NCBI RefSeq assembly: GCF_009730915.1
Contig: NC_052489.1
Coordinates: 5,235,622 to 5,299,621, forward strand
Direction: 5' to 3'
Source of the DNA: Dioscorea cayenensis subsp. rotundata
Taxonomy: Eukaryota; Streptophyta; Magnoliopsida; Dioscoreales; Dioscoreaceae
DNA: 64,000 nucleotides
The position numbers were made by a program, and so were the translations under genes. The notes under the pieces were generated by a model. The model was not told where the DNA came from. It was given only the letters and a program-made list of their open reading frames with translations, and ran no database searches. This document shows positions 13,405 through 24,939 of the stretch, one piece after another; the stretch's first letter is position 1, and the number at the start of each line of letters is the position of its first letter.

Positions 13405-15736
13405 TTAGTATTGTTTTTCTGTTAGATCTGTGTTCTGAGACTGAATAGTGTCATCGGATTGATTTGCGACGCAGTCTGACCTGCTCGATGATGATCCTGG
13501 ATGCTCCAGTACCTCTACATCTGGAGAGGTATGATCACATCGACGTCGATGAGTAGGCCTCTTATTATCCTCTTGAGTTTGATCATTTACAGGATTGCGA
13601 CGTCGATGCACTATTTTATGCTTAAAGTCGGTGGTGGACCGCGCGGTTGGAGCGGGCAGGGGTATAGAAACACCATTAGGAATGAATGAGAGATTCTGTA
13701 TGATGCCTGAACAATGTGCAGCTATTTGATCCAGTGCGCGCCTTGCTGCCTCTATTGTCATCTCTGACCTAGTCATATCAGTGGCAATCTTGTGGATGCA
13801 TCTGATCTCGTCAACCTGTAAGAGACAATGCAGGTTCACTTCCGACACAAATAATAACCTGATTCGCTTCTGATGAATAACAGGTCACTTACCAATGCAA
13901 ACTCCAGAGGGGCTTGTTCTTGGCATGGTCTGTCTTCTGGTTGTTGTGATGGAGTAATGATCCAGCGTCGAGTAACACGCCAGTACCACTTCATGTATGC
14001 CACAAGCGCTTGCTTAGGTGCATTTTTCAGTTCTCCGTGCTCTGTCACAATATTTTGCTGCCTCTGTTGCCAACGAGTGACATGTGAGTGATGGTGAGCT
14101 TGCCAATTCTCTGCAACTTTACCTTGTCGTGTAACTGCTGCAATTGACTCAACAGGCTCCGGGATGTGTTGTAGTAGGTCGAATTGTCTCATAACTCGGT
14201 CCGGCACGTGCATTTGGACTGTCTCAATACAGATAAGTGGAGTCCGGGACATCCATAACTCTTGGTGATCTCTACATATATCTGGTAAAGCATTTATAAC
14301 GGCAGTTGAGTATGGATTCCAAATAACCTGCAAAATAATATTATTAGGAATAAGTATATGTACTAACATATACACTAACATATCATGCAAGGGTCAGACA
14401 TGAAAATTCTTGAATGCTATATTACATTTGAAGGCTTCATCAGATCAAGCTGATTTCGATACGTTTCTGTGTTGGATGTCTTCAACTTCGATGTGGAGAC
14501 CAACATAGAAAACCACCTTTTTGGAAGAAAAGGCAAATAGTAGTTAAATAAAAAATCTATCAACAAAATGCATGATGAACTAATGCAGCCACTGAAAGGT
14601 AATACCTGCAACCAACTGGGCTATCTTCAGGTAACTGAGCAAGCTGAATCACCTCAGGTGCGCTCTCAACAGGATGTGCACACTGGCGTCTCTCATCAGC
14701 TAATTGTCCTTCACTTTCAGTTGACTGCCCTCCAGCTTCACACTGATTCTCTACGGGAGCAAATATTCGAGGGCGTACAAAAGGTAAGTACTCCCATGCC
14801 CACAGCTGATAGAGAAAGTATACAGCGGGGCAGCAGATAAACACCATGAGAAAACCATAGTTCTCACATCATTAGGTGAACAATGTGTTTTGGTATACCT
14901 GAACCAATGCTAAGAAGCAGCAACAATCAGTGTGACCCATCAAAGATACCTTGCCCAACTCCCTATAAATATGGGCAAGCACAGCTGCACCCCAAGCAAA
15001 TTGGCCACATTTTCTGAAGTCCTCCAAAAATAACAACCACTTTAGATTCACCTTATTTCCAGAAGGATCAGGGAATAGAACAGAGCCAAAGAGGTAGAGG
15101 ATATATGCACGAGTATAACGCTCCACTACCTCTTGTGGTGCATCCGAGGCGATATCACGCATGAAAGTAACTCGTAACCACTTCAGCTTCACACAACCAG
15201 CCTGGATATGATCTGGAGCCTGGCCTAACAACTGAACACACAGCCTCGTATAGTCACGGAGAGTTGTACATGTGACTGGTTCACCATCTACCCTCAATGC
15301 AGCTAGTAGGGCAACATCGCGAAGAGTAATTGTCATCTCACCAATCCGGAAATGAAATGTCTGTGTCTCGGGCCGCCATCTCTCAATAAGTGCTCGCAAC
15401 AATGCATGATCTATAATGACACGACTGAGGCGAGACACATAATACATCCCTGCATCTCGTAAAAGTGCCAAGACACTCCCATGAGTAACAGTCCACTGAG
15501 AGAATGCCTTGCCATGCTCGATTAATCTGATGCGTGGTACAATCTGCAAAGAAAACATTCCCACCTTCACTAACAGACTTCAAAGCTGTTCATAACAATA
15601 CTCTGTTAATGAAATAAACATTGCACACCTTTCCCTCACCAATCTCTTGTGAGCGATGCCTACTCTGCAGGTTCAGTAACGATCCATCAACAGGACCTGG
15701 ATTGAGTGCAGCAAGCTGCTCATCTTGTGTTGCCAT
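13405..15736 (-). CDS. Plant mobile domain (PMD/MAIN-like) protein
   Basis: Six coding exons on the reverse strand: 15736-15629, 15543-14899, 14805-14606, 14516-14426, 14327-13893 and 13815-13405. They join with GT..AG sites to 1890 nt, or 629 aa, with no internal stop. Exon 2 (residues 37-251) carries the plant mobile domain: 'LLRALIERWRPETQTFHF' followed by 'GEMTITLRDVALLAALRVDG', the hallmark of MAIN/MAIL-like proteins and of ORFs in some plant transposons. The domain continues with 'AYILYLFGSVLFPDPSGN' and 'CGQFAWGAAVLAHIYREL'. The C-terminal third is less conserved and ends in a basic then Ser/Asp-rich tail. Arabidopsis MAIN-type proteins act in nuclear genome stability and silencing. 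Transposon ORF and domesticated host gene are both possible. The intact frame, six clean introns and position between conserved genes favour a host gene. I see no flanking terminal repeats. Confidence 0.85.
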
Positions 15737-17460
15737 CTGACATTACAGATATTCCGCATGAACTCAATAAGATGTTAAGAACACCATGTGATGTCAAGTA
15801 AACTTGGAACTATCCATGCAATATATGATGAATTGCAAATTAAACAGCCGATACTAACAACAATGAGCATCATGTAAAGGGTTATATGTCCATCATGCAG
15901 CTGACTCCCATATGGGCAAACCCATGGAAAGAGAATTGAAGTGAAAAGGTCCCAGTGTCACGCATGCACAGGTACCTAAAAGAATTTCCATAACCACCAG
16001 TCTTGACAATCTAATTCTTTTCCCATTTGAGATTCAATAGAGGAGAGGAAAGTTATTAATTTATTATGGTATCCATACATAATACAAGTAACCAGAGCAC
16101 ATAAATGCAAATGACAGTAAACTAACTGTGTCAATTTCACTAATCTACAAGTAATAAAAGAAAAGCAGAATGCTTTTACATGATTTTAATCAACAAATTA
16201 TCCAAAATATCAGGATCACAAGATGGTGCATATGTTTCTCTGAGGCAGGCTGTTACAATCTCATAATTATCTAATCTTTGAATCTTGTGCATCACTATTT
16301 ACGCTGCAGTCTAATGCCATATCTGATCAGCAACCTATAAAAACATAGTAAAGTGATAAAAAAAATTTACCTTTAGAAAGTATAACAAGCAATCTTCCAA
16401 TAATCTGGTCCTTGAAGAGGTCAAGAGTGTACTGCTAGTGTAAGCTGTGGAGGTAAACAACAAAGATTTAATCCAGCATATCTCACATTTTAAGGATTTT
16501 TACTGTAGACATATCTCACATTCTGCACCCTGAGTCCTTGACAAATACCACTCTCAGAAAAACAAAATAATACAGATCTTTGACCATAATAATTGCCTTC
16601 TATAATACAAGTGTCTGGCTAACTAAATATGAAACCAACCTTATTCAATTATTCAAGGCTTAGCACTGCTTATTAGATAAGATTGATAAAGTATAGCACA
16701 TTGGGGCTACTGATAATTAATGTCTCTTGTCATCAGACCAGAGAATTGAGGAGCAATAGATCAAATAAACAGTTCCCCAGACATTTGCATTTGCACTTGT
16801 CCTTTAGACTAAATGTCACCCAATGGTCATAATTCATATAGCCCACACCATGCATATCTATCAAACAATCACTGCTAAAAATGGCTACAATAACTCAACT
16901 TGATATATAATCATCCAACAACTTCACATTTTTTTTCGAAGTCGGAAAAAAAAAAATTCTATCAAATGCATCAAAAGAACAGAATTTAAACAATGTATGT
17001 AGCGTTTCCAGGATCAAATGGAACAGGAGCAAAAATCCATTGATCAGGATGACCACATAAATCAAGTTTAATATTGCGCCCGAGCCATTAAACCAGGGGA
17101 AAACAAAGCAATCTCCCCGGAATTGGTAATGGACGCATCTCATTCCAAATCCATTTTAGATATTGGTACTTAAAAAAAAAAATGGAATTTTGATGTGATA
17201 AAGGTCTTACAATTGGTGCTCAGACAGCCAAGGGATTACTCTTCAGCTTCTGGCGCACAGACCAGATCTGAAACTCTAGTCCACAACCAAAAAAACCTCC
17301 TCATCACACCAAACTACAAAAACCAAATCAAAATCATCCAACAAAACGATGCAATCAATCCAATAACAAGATAATGCATACCATTGGAGAAGAAGGATCA
17401 GATTGAAAGCTCGTTGGAGATCAGCCCAAGCAATGGCCATTACTTATAGACCTTGAAGAT
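15737..17460 (-). other. Probable spliced 5' leader region of the mobile-domain gene
   Basis: The reverse strand has an acceptor directly before the ATG at 15736 ('aatgtcag'). It also has two leader-like segments far upstream: one around 17460-17384 ending in a good donor ('ccaatg|gtatgc'), and one around 17274-17216 bounded by 'tttcag' and '|gtaagacc'. Splicing these to the coding exon would give a long leader with an intron of about 1.5 kb. The first segment starts with an ATG frame (MAIAWADLQRAF...) that hits a stop at the junction, so I do not call a protein. The interval 15760-17200 otherwise shows no gene. Confidence 0.35.
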
Positions 17461-17726
17461 CACTGCTAGGGTTTGGGAAGCCAGCGATGGCCTTGATTGT
17501 AAATAAACAGCCAACAAAGGGTATAATTCAAGAACAAAAACAAAACTAATCCTTTAATACAACAACACAAAAAATAAACTAAAAACAGTTTCTTTTTAAG
17601 AATTTTTTACCCATCATGCGCGACGCGCTTCGTTTTTCAAAAACAACCCAAATTTTGGGTAATTTAGAAAAGCAAGGCAGTAAAAACAAATTTGAAACTT
17701 TTTCAGGGAGTAAAACGCAAAAATAA
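17461..17726. other. 3' UTR and spacer downstream of the NHL gene
   Basis: AT-rich sequence between the stop of the NHL gene and the presumed leader of the mobile-domain gene. No gene is visible; open frames here are continuations of shadow frames. Confidence 0.5.
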
Positions 17727-18389
17727 CTAGAAGAAGTAGATGGAGCAGCGTCGACGGTATTCGGGGAGGAGCTGGCCATCGGCTCCGACGCCGGCGTCGC
17801 AGCTGACGTGCATCTTGTGGCGGTGCGTGTCGAACGTGGAGACTTTGAATCGGATCCAAGATTTCAACTCGACCCGAAACCCGCTGAGCCCATCGGGCGC
17901 TTGAGAACCAGCGCCAGGTGAACCTTCACCGCCGGAAGCCCCGTTGCCGGGGATCGCTCCCCGGAACTCAGTGGTGTTATTCGCCGGCTGGTAGAAAGGG
18001 GGAGAGAGGCCGGCGATAGAGCCCACCTCGCGGTCCATGAAGAAGATGGAGGCGTCGATGGCGTCGTAGAAGATGCCAATGTTGTGATTAGGGTTGCGAT
18101 CAAGGACGGAGAAGGAGATGGGGGAGTTAGGGTTTAGGGCAGGGACGGAGAAGGAGGAGAGGTGGAATCGGGGGCGGTGAGGGCGGAGGGCGAGCCAGAG
18201 GATGAAGAAGATGATTCCGACAATGAGGAGGACGGTGAGGACAATGCCGCAGACATAGCGAGCAATGCGGCTGGTGAGGGTGTCTTGGAAGCGGCGAGCA
18301 TGGACGGCGACCTGAGAGCGGATGTGATCGAGATGGGGGTGGTGGTGAGGGGCCGAGGAGAAGAAGGAGGAGGAGGAGGAGGAGGCCAT
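17727..18389 (-). CDS. NDR1/HIN1-like (NHL), LEA_2-domain membrane protein
   Basis: A single-exon 220-aa frame. Residues 1-15 are Ser-rich. Residues 21-42 are a basic stretch ('RSQVAVHARRFQD'), and one strong membrane segment lies at about 44-67 ('YVCGIVLTVLLIVGIIFFIL'). It is followed by the family's 'LRPHRPRFHLSSFSVPALN' junction and a LEA_2-type extracytosolic domain with 'RNPNHNIGIFYD'. Plant NHL proteins are plasma-membrane proteins of about 200-250 aa linked to pathogen response and membrane contact. This length and layout fit a full protein. The insert 'GNGASGGEGSPGAGSQ' is Gly-rich. Several overlapping frames in the same GC-rich stretch are shadows. The start is the first ATG that keeps the N-tail short; an upstream ATG in another frame was not used. 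Confidence 0.93.
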   Translation of the reverse strand: MASSSSSSFFSSAPHHHPHLDHIRSQVAVHARRFQDTLTSRIARYVCGIVLTVLLIVGIIFFILWLALRPHRPRFHLSSFSVPALNPNSPISFSVLDRNPNHNIGIFYDAIDASIFFMDREVGSIAGLSPPFYQPANNTTEFRGAIPGNGASGGEGSPGAGSQAPDGLSGFRVELKSWIRFKVSTFDTHRHKMHVSCDAGVGADGQLLPEYRRRCSIYFF

Positions 18390-18885
18390 GGCCGTGGAGA
18401 TCGCTGTTCATCGAGGTAGATATAGAGAGAAGGATTCATGGAGGTCGCGGGGAGGGAAAGGGATGTCAGAAGTGTGTGCTTTGGGTTAAGAAAAGAATAA
18501 GGATGTTTTATAATGAATTTTTTTTGGGGGGTTTTTTTATTTAAGACCTTGTTGTGTATTTTAATTATTTGTTAGTTATATGGGGATTAATGGATTTTTG
18601 CAGGGGTGTGAATGCTAAAAAAAGAGGGATGAATTAGGGGGGTTTTTGTGTTTTTAGTTATTTGAATTGATATAAGGTTGATTGTTGAAATATTGATTGA
18701 ATTTATAGTTTTGATGTTGGTGGTTGTGTGATGAAATTTTTATTATTTAAAATAATTTTATTTATTTAGTTACATGATTATTCAGTTGGACTAAAAGTGG
18801 GTTGGAATGAAAAGTTGAAGAAAGTGATACTTTTTTGAAATAGTTGAATGTTAATATCATTTCTATTAATTATAGGGTAAATTAC
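18390..18885. other. Promoter side of the NHL gene
   Basis: AT-rich, G/T-skewed sequence upstream of the reverse NHL gene. It should hold the promoter and a short leader containing 'tatctacc'. No gene is visible. Confidence 0.4.
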
Positions 18886-19376
18886 AAAATTAGTCACTAA
18901 ACTATCCACCAGTTCCTATTTTGGTCACTAAACAAAAAAAAATTCTATTTTGGTCACTAAACTTATAAATTGCTTTCAATTTGGTCACTGATGCCAACGC
19001 CGTTAACGGCTATCTGACGTGGCTTAGCCATGTCAGTAAACTTCACCACGTCAGCACAACAATTAAAAAAACCTATCTTCCTTACTTTCTTCTTCTTTCT
19101 TCTTCCTTTCCCTTTCTCAAAACCTCTCTCAAAACGCCAAACATGTTCAACATCCCACACACCATCACCAATGCAACAGCAAACTCTCCATCTCCATCTC
19201 CTACTCTTCCTCTCCTTCCCCTTCATTCACATGCAGCACATGCCCATGCAATTCCATGACATAACCCTCCATCAACTCACTACCCCATCTCCACCTTCTT
19301 CTTCTTCACCTTCTCCTCACTCCCTCCCTCCCTCTCCTCTCTTGCCACCACCTCCATCCCACCAACATCACCAACC
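18886..19376 (+). repeat. Terminal-repeat-like sequence with 'tttggtcactaaac' motifs
   Basis: The block opens 'agggtaaattacaaaatta', then has three spaced copies of 'tggtcacta/tttggtcactaaac', then 'gccgttaacggc' and a CT-rich, TCC-rich stretch. This style of end is frequent in plant DNA transposons, especially Mutator-like. I found no matching opposite end, so it is an orphan end. It abuts the truncated start of the Harbinger transposase at about 19377. Confidence 0.4.
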
Positions 19377-20290
19377 ATGATGCGTGATAGGCATTTGCTC
19401 ATGGATGTAGGCCCTTTCATGCACCTATCATCCATGATGCGTGATAGGCATTTGCTCATGGATTCGAGGCATGTTTCAGTGGAGAGACAATTGGTGATAT
19501 TCCTCCATATAGTTGGTCATAATACAAAGAATGGAACCATGCGGATAGAGTTTGTTCGATCGGGTGAAACAATTAGCCGATATTTCAACGTCTTACGAGC
19601 CCTTTATGCAATGCATGCCAATTTGTCCAACCACCTACTGGCACTTGTCACCCAAAAATCGAGAATAACCCAAGTTGAAACCCTTATTTCAAGGTAAATA
19701 TGCAAAATTAGGAACTTAAAATAAAAAAATATATATCTGACATTTTAAAAAGAATTAAAATAAATTGATACAACGTTTATGTGTCATATAGGATTGCATC
19801 GGGTTGTTAGACGGTATGCACATTGATGCATCGTCCTATTCAATGAGTTGGCTCGATTTCGTGGTAGGAAGGGGCCAACACAAAATGTGCTAACAGTGGT
19901 AAACCCTGATCTCAAATTTACTTATGTGCTAGTAGGGTGGGAAGGCTCGGCAAACTACTTAACCATCTTAAGGGATGTGTTGTCGTGGCCACATCCCAAA
20001 GGCCTAAAGCTAATAGAAGGTTGGAAATGAAAGAATACAACATTCTTACATTTTATTTTAAATTTCTTCAACTTAAGGTTTTCTATGTAGGAAAATATTA
20101 TTTGGTAGACGCGGGATACACCAGAATGAATGGTTTCATAGCTCCTCACGGAGGAGTTAGATACCATTTGAAAGAACATAACGGAAGGGCACCAACGAAC
20201 TCTAAGGAACTGTTTAACCTTAGGCAGTCGCTGTTGGGCTCATGGGTCGAGCGCGCATTTGCACCCTCAAGAATCATTTCAAAATTCTAA
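19377..20290 (+). pseudogene. PIF/Harbinger transposase (ALP1/HARBI1-like), decayed
   Basis: The first exon frame runs from 19377 to about 19694 and contains 'DSRHVSVERQLVIFLHIVGH' and 'SGETISRYFNVL', which match the helical N-terminal part of plant PIF transposases. An intron with GT..AG borders (about 19695-19791) separates it from 'DCIGLLDGMHID' and 'ARFRGRKGPTQNVLTVVNPD', which carry the first catalytic Asp region. The second Asp region ('GWEGSA..') is broken by a frameshift. The piece from about 20090 reads 'YYLVDAGYTRMNGFIAPHGG' and 'LFNLRQSLLGSWVERAF', with the Glu of the DDE triad kept. The natural N-terminus is missing, replaced by a 57-bp-period direct repeat. Not functional as it stands. 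Confidence 0.88.
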
Positions 20291-21216
20291 CGTTGCACCC
20301 TTTTTCCCCTTTTAAAACTCAAGTTTTGTTGGTTATTGCGTGTTGTACTCTCCATAATTACATAGCAGGTGTTGACCCAAATGATGAAATTCTGAGCAAT
20401 ACTAACACGCAAGAGGAATAGTGAATGAGATGTGGTCATGGTTGACCATCCCTATCGTGACTTGAAGAGTTCTATATCCTTCGTGTATTTCCATTGTTTT
20501 CAATTTTACCTTTTATTGCATTTGCCAGTATTGACTTCAAGTTTTTTATTTCGTTCTTCTGCTACCGTATGCATGTTTACTAATTTTCTTCATTACTGTA
20601 TCTAGCAGACATGTTTTTCATTGGAGTTCTTTTATTTATCTATGTTTCAGATTTGGTGTTTAATTGATGCATCATGTTGTGTTTTAAAACATCTATTACT
20701 TTTTTTTAGAGTTGTTCTTATTCATCATGTTTTTAATTAAAACATATGTTAGCTTTTCCTAGTTGTTGTTATGCATCTTTGTTTCATTTACAGTGTTTAA
20801 TTGATGCATCATGATGTGTTTCATAATTCATTTAGGTTGTTTAATTGATTGATCATGCCTTATTGATATTGATACTAAAATCCATGTTGTTGTTTTCATC
20901 ACTAGTGTATTATGCAGTTTTTATTATGTAGTTCACTTAGCTTGTTGTTATGCAATTGTTTTTATCCTTATTTTAGAATGTTTAATTGATTCATCATGCC
21001 TTGTTGATATTGATACTGAAATCCATGTTGATGTTTTTTTATCACTAGTGTATTATGTAGTTCACTTAGCATAATGTTATGTAGTTGTTTTTATCCTTAT
21101 TTTAGAATGTTTAATTGATTCATCATGCCTTATTGATATTGATACTGAAATCCATGTTCCTGCATTTGATACACAATGCACACCATGTTTTTCTGCTTCA
21201 TTAGAATTTAAATATC
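20291..21216. repeat. Interior of the Harbinger element with GTTTAATTGATTCATCATG repeats
   Basis: The spacer between the two Harbinger ORFs is built from repeated T-rich units, such as 'gtttaattgattcatcatgc' followed by 'cttattgatattgatactg', seen at about 20790-20880, 20980-21030 and 21108-21160. No gene. Confidence 0.7.
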
Positions 21217-22734
21217 ATGGAGGATGTGAATTCTGCGCATGATGAAGGCAATTCAAAGACGGGCAAAGCAAAATGTGGTACCACAGACAAACGGTGGAAA
21301 ATTGAATTTGACAACTTTTTGATCCCATTGTTGGTTGAACAAGCCAACAAAGGGCTTAAATGCGATAAGTCCTTCAAAAGAGTAGCGTTCGCCCACGCTG
21401 CAAGTAGGGATGGCAACGAGTCGGGTGCAGGTTTTGTCATACCCGTACCCGCACCCGCTTCCCCACCCCATACCCAAACCCAAATCTAACGGGTTTTTAA
21501 AACCCCAACCCACACCCGCACCCAACGGGAAATCGGGTACCCATGGGGATACCTGCGCGCCCCGCCATGACCCTATTTAAAAATATTTAAAATAAAATTA
21601 AAATACAAAGTAAAAAATTAAAAATGTCAATCCAAAATCATAGTTTTTTGTTTAAATAAACATCAGAGTAAGAATTGAAAATTAACACTCAAAGCAACAC
21701 AAAATAGACAAATTCAACACCATAGAGTGGGAATTTTAAAAAACCCTAACAAAAAAAATTGAATATATAATTGGGTATATTTGTTAATTGAATTTTGGGT
21801 CAGGTTCAGATTCGGGTTCGTATATCAAGATTCCCATACCCGCACCCATACCCGTTTTATATTAGTCAGGTTTTACCTGAACCTGACCCGAAACCCGGTC
21901 AAACCGGATTTTACCGGTCAAACTCGGGTCGGGTTGGGTCGGGTTTGGGGATTATTGCCATCCCTAGCTGCAAGTGCTGTAAATGGTGAATTTGGAACTG
22001 ACTTCACTGTAGAGAATGTTGAGAACCATTACAGGGCTTTGAAGGCACGATATGTTAAGATAAAATAAAGTGAGGACTTGAGCGGGGCTTCTTGGGATGA
22101 TAACACAAAGATGATCACTCTTGACCCCATCGTTGTCCTCAATTATGTTGAGGTTTGTATCATAACTAGCTGTGGGTTATCTAATAACACTGATTGATGA
22201 TTTTTTCCCCACCTATTGATTTTTTTTGTTTCATACGTAAGCACATCCAAATGCGAAGGCCTTCATTAACAAAACCATTGAGAATTATGAAGGACTTAGG
22301 ATTATTTTTGGCAAGCACAATGCAACAGGTTCATATGCAACGTCGTTGTATACTGATTTTGCTAAAAAATTAGTAGGTGAGGATGCTGTCAATGATAATG
22401 ACAATAATGAATCATTGTTGACAATCTTAATAGTGATGGAGATGGGGGTGGGAACTCTGTGCCACCCATCAGTAGTAGTCTTGCGACATCATCCACCTAT
22501 AGATCCCAGTGTAATAGGGCACCTAAGGGCAATTCCATAATGGGTGAACTTATTATTGTAGTTAGAGAAATGGTTGTTGCTATTAAAAACCCTACACATT
22601 GGTCAGAGACACTGTATTCAAAGCTGATGGAGGTAGACGGATACAATGAGCAAGTTCTTAAGAATGTTTTCGATTATCTTCAGGGCCATGAGAATGAGGG
22701 GAGAAGGTTCATGGTCAAAAGGATGGATATGTGA
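21217..22734 (+). pseudogene. Harbinger accessory ORF with Myb/SANT-like domain, interrupted
   Basis: The frame begins MEDVNSAHDEGN at 21217 and continues 'KRWKIEFDNFLIPLLVEQ', a Myb/SANT-like domain of the kind that plant PIF/Harbinger elements encode as a second, DNA-binding protein. The reading breaks at 21405, where a 562-bp hAT MITE is inserted, and resumes after 21966 with 'VNGEFGTDFTVENVENHYRA'. A later part at about 22346-22734 (e.g. 'NVFDYLQGHENEGRRFMVKR') is probably the C-terminal region, with an intron (22150-22240) and frame breaks between. The function is inferred from family context. The copy is dead. Confidence 0.8.
21405..21966. mobile_element. Non-autonomous hAT element (MITE), 562 bp
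   Basis: The ends are perfect 12-bp inverted repeats, 'tagggatggcaa' and 'ttgccatcccta', typical of Ac-like hAT elements. The flanks carry an exact 8-bp target duplication GCTGCAAG (21397-21404 and 21967-21974), also the hAT rule. The interior has no transposase. Subterminal regions are packed with 'acccgcaccc' and 'cgggtcggg' words in opposite orientation, probable transposase-binding clusters. It interrupts the SANT-like ORF of the Harbinger element. Confidence 0.95.
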
Positions 22735-22739
22735 CAAGC

Positions 22740-24440
22740 TTGGATTGAGAAGCATCTCTCCCACTTCGCGTGAACATGTTATGTGTTGTTGAATTCTGCT
22801 ACCTGGATGTCTGGTTTTCGATTCACTTATGTTTTTTCTGTTGCTTTATGTGATATCTACATTCATATTCTTTCATTTTAAACTACGTGTGATCTACTAT
22901 GCATGCATGCTATCAGACTTTGATGATACTTTTGTGGACCGACATGGGCTTTATCTAGCATGAGATTTACATGTGTTGCATCTTCGTATCATATTATTCT
23001 ACCTTTACTACTTGTCTGTTGTGCTCTAACATGCATGCAAATTGGTAATTGTTTATGTTATGTATGTTTTTGTCATTGTGTTATGCATGTAGCATGTTTA
23101 TATTGTCTCCTGATGTCACAACTGCAAAATTTATTTTGCTTTGTAAATCATAATTATATTTGTTGTCTTTCACACCAAATGTATCTAGTAATCATATTTG
23201 CATGTACTTATTTTATTTGTTATGTTTTCTTGGGTTATGGTTTATTTTTGTTTGGCTAACTGTGTTTTTTGGGTTTGTGCATTTGTTGTTTTATTTGCAT
23301 GCAGGTATGGTATAGTTTTAATGGCAATGATAATGACCAAGAGTCAAACAAAGCATTGAGGCATTTGTATCCAATGAAATGGTGTTCTGTTGTGCTCTTG
23401 GGTTATTTTGATGCTTTGGAGGGGTAGATCTATGCAACCAATTACATCTTAAAACCATAGCACATGTTGCCAAGCTCGTAATGTGTAGTGAGTATGGCGG
23501 AGCAATGGGCCATACGACGCCATTTGCAGCCTACTTGCCACTTGTTACTGAATTTGCACAACCTGCTAGATGCAATTTTTGGGAAAATAAAACTATATTA
23601 TTTGTAGGTTTTTATCTGCTTCTTTGTGTTTACCTTATTTCTTTTTTGGTTGCATTTTGCCTTTTCCCCTATTTTATTTTGCATCTTGTGTGCTGATGGA
23701 CATAAAAATCCCAATGAAGTGTTGCTGGTACATGGGCTTATGTCACTTGAGCCATTTTTTGAGATGCACATAGCGACAGACGTGCTCGGGCGGCGCATGA
23801 GGGCTTAGGAAAATTTGATAAGTGTAAGTACGAAATCTTCTCGCCAAGGTTAACTTATACCGTATGGTTTCATGAGTCTGGGTGTTAGTTGACATTTGGA
23901 CCTTTGTGTATACTATTGTAAGAACACCAGTCTCATTTTTTGGTTTTTATGCAATTGTATAAGCTTGTAAGAACAATGACTTATGTATTTGATTTGGTTG
24001 CAATCTATCTTATTGTGAATTTTTTTATTTTTATATTTGTATACATTAGGTGTACATTTTGGATGCTGTAACATATCCTTAATTATGTCAATTCTTTAAA
24101 CAAGATTGTAGCATGTTTAATTTTATCTTTCCAGTAATATAATGTGAGCCCGAATATGTAAGATATATAAAAATTTACTTAGGAAAATCACAATTATGTT
24201 AACATATTACATAAGATGTAAAAAAAATTTACTTAGGAAACTTGCAAGTATTTGTAAACTAAATTAGATCATAATGTCAAATGCAATCTAATATGTTACA
24301 TGTCTAAACTATATTTAATTAAAAATATAATCCAAACTTTGAACAAAGTTTTCAATAGAAAAATTCCATTAGTAAAAACTTAAATATAAATCATATAATA
24401 AAATAACAAAATTGATTTTCAAAAACACAAATCCAAATAA
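22740..24440. other. Harbinger interior, mostly non-coding
   Basis: T-rich spacer with short open frames. A fragment at about 23320-23560 could be a degraded third coding segment, but I do not recognise it. Nothing else supportable. Confidence 0.4.
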
Positions 24441-24939
24441 AACATAGGTGTCACTATTTGAGCAGGTAATCTCATCATCCCTTGAAGTGGTGATTCTAAC
24501 CTTACTTCCCTACCAACCAATCACAAGGAAGTGGTGAAGTCAAATTTTCAAGATCTTCACTTCCACAAACCAAACATATGAAGTGGGTGATGATGTGACA
24601 CTTCTCCTTTACAACCAAACATACAGAACTGATGACTTCCTTGAAAAAGCTCACTTCCACTGAAATGAGAAGTTCAAACTTCCACCACTTCGATAGGTCA
24701 CTTTTGAACCAAACACCCCTTTAATATGGAAGTTATTATTTTTTTATGATTATGTTAAATATTCTGACTAACTAGAATATCTATACTCTATATTAATTTC
24801 ATCCCCTAATGTTCTTATTAATCGACGCGTGGTGCATTCTTACGAAGAGGTGTGGTGTCCTGCAAGAACATTTTAACTGGTTTTTCTCTCCTCTAATCTC
24901 CCATCTCCAAACCATAATCTTCATCTCTCTCTCAATAAT

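Larger units (their letters stand above)
19377..24722 (+). mobile_element. PIF/Harbinger element, 5' truncated
   Basis: This spans the transposase, the SANT-like ORF and a right end whose last bases read 'gaaccaaacacccc'. Reverse-complemented that is 'ggggtgtttggttc', the standard PIF/Harbinger terminus, next to a TTA/TAA-type target. The last 250 bp contain repeated 'cttcc..caaacat' words typical of the subterminal region. I did not find the left inverted repeat; the element starts abruptly inside the transposase. The region 22740-24440 is T-rich spacer with further broken coding fragments. Confidence 0.75.

Noticed and set aside
16895..17143. Reverse 82-aa frame with hydrophobic stretch
   Set aside because: It sits in a presumed leader intron, lacks family resemblance and is AT-rich; not supported.
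18127..18439. Several Pro/Ser/Leu-rich frames on both strands
   Set aside because: They overlap the NHL coding exon and reflect GC-rich third positions; only the NHL frame has a domain and membrane segment.
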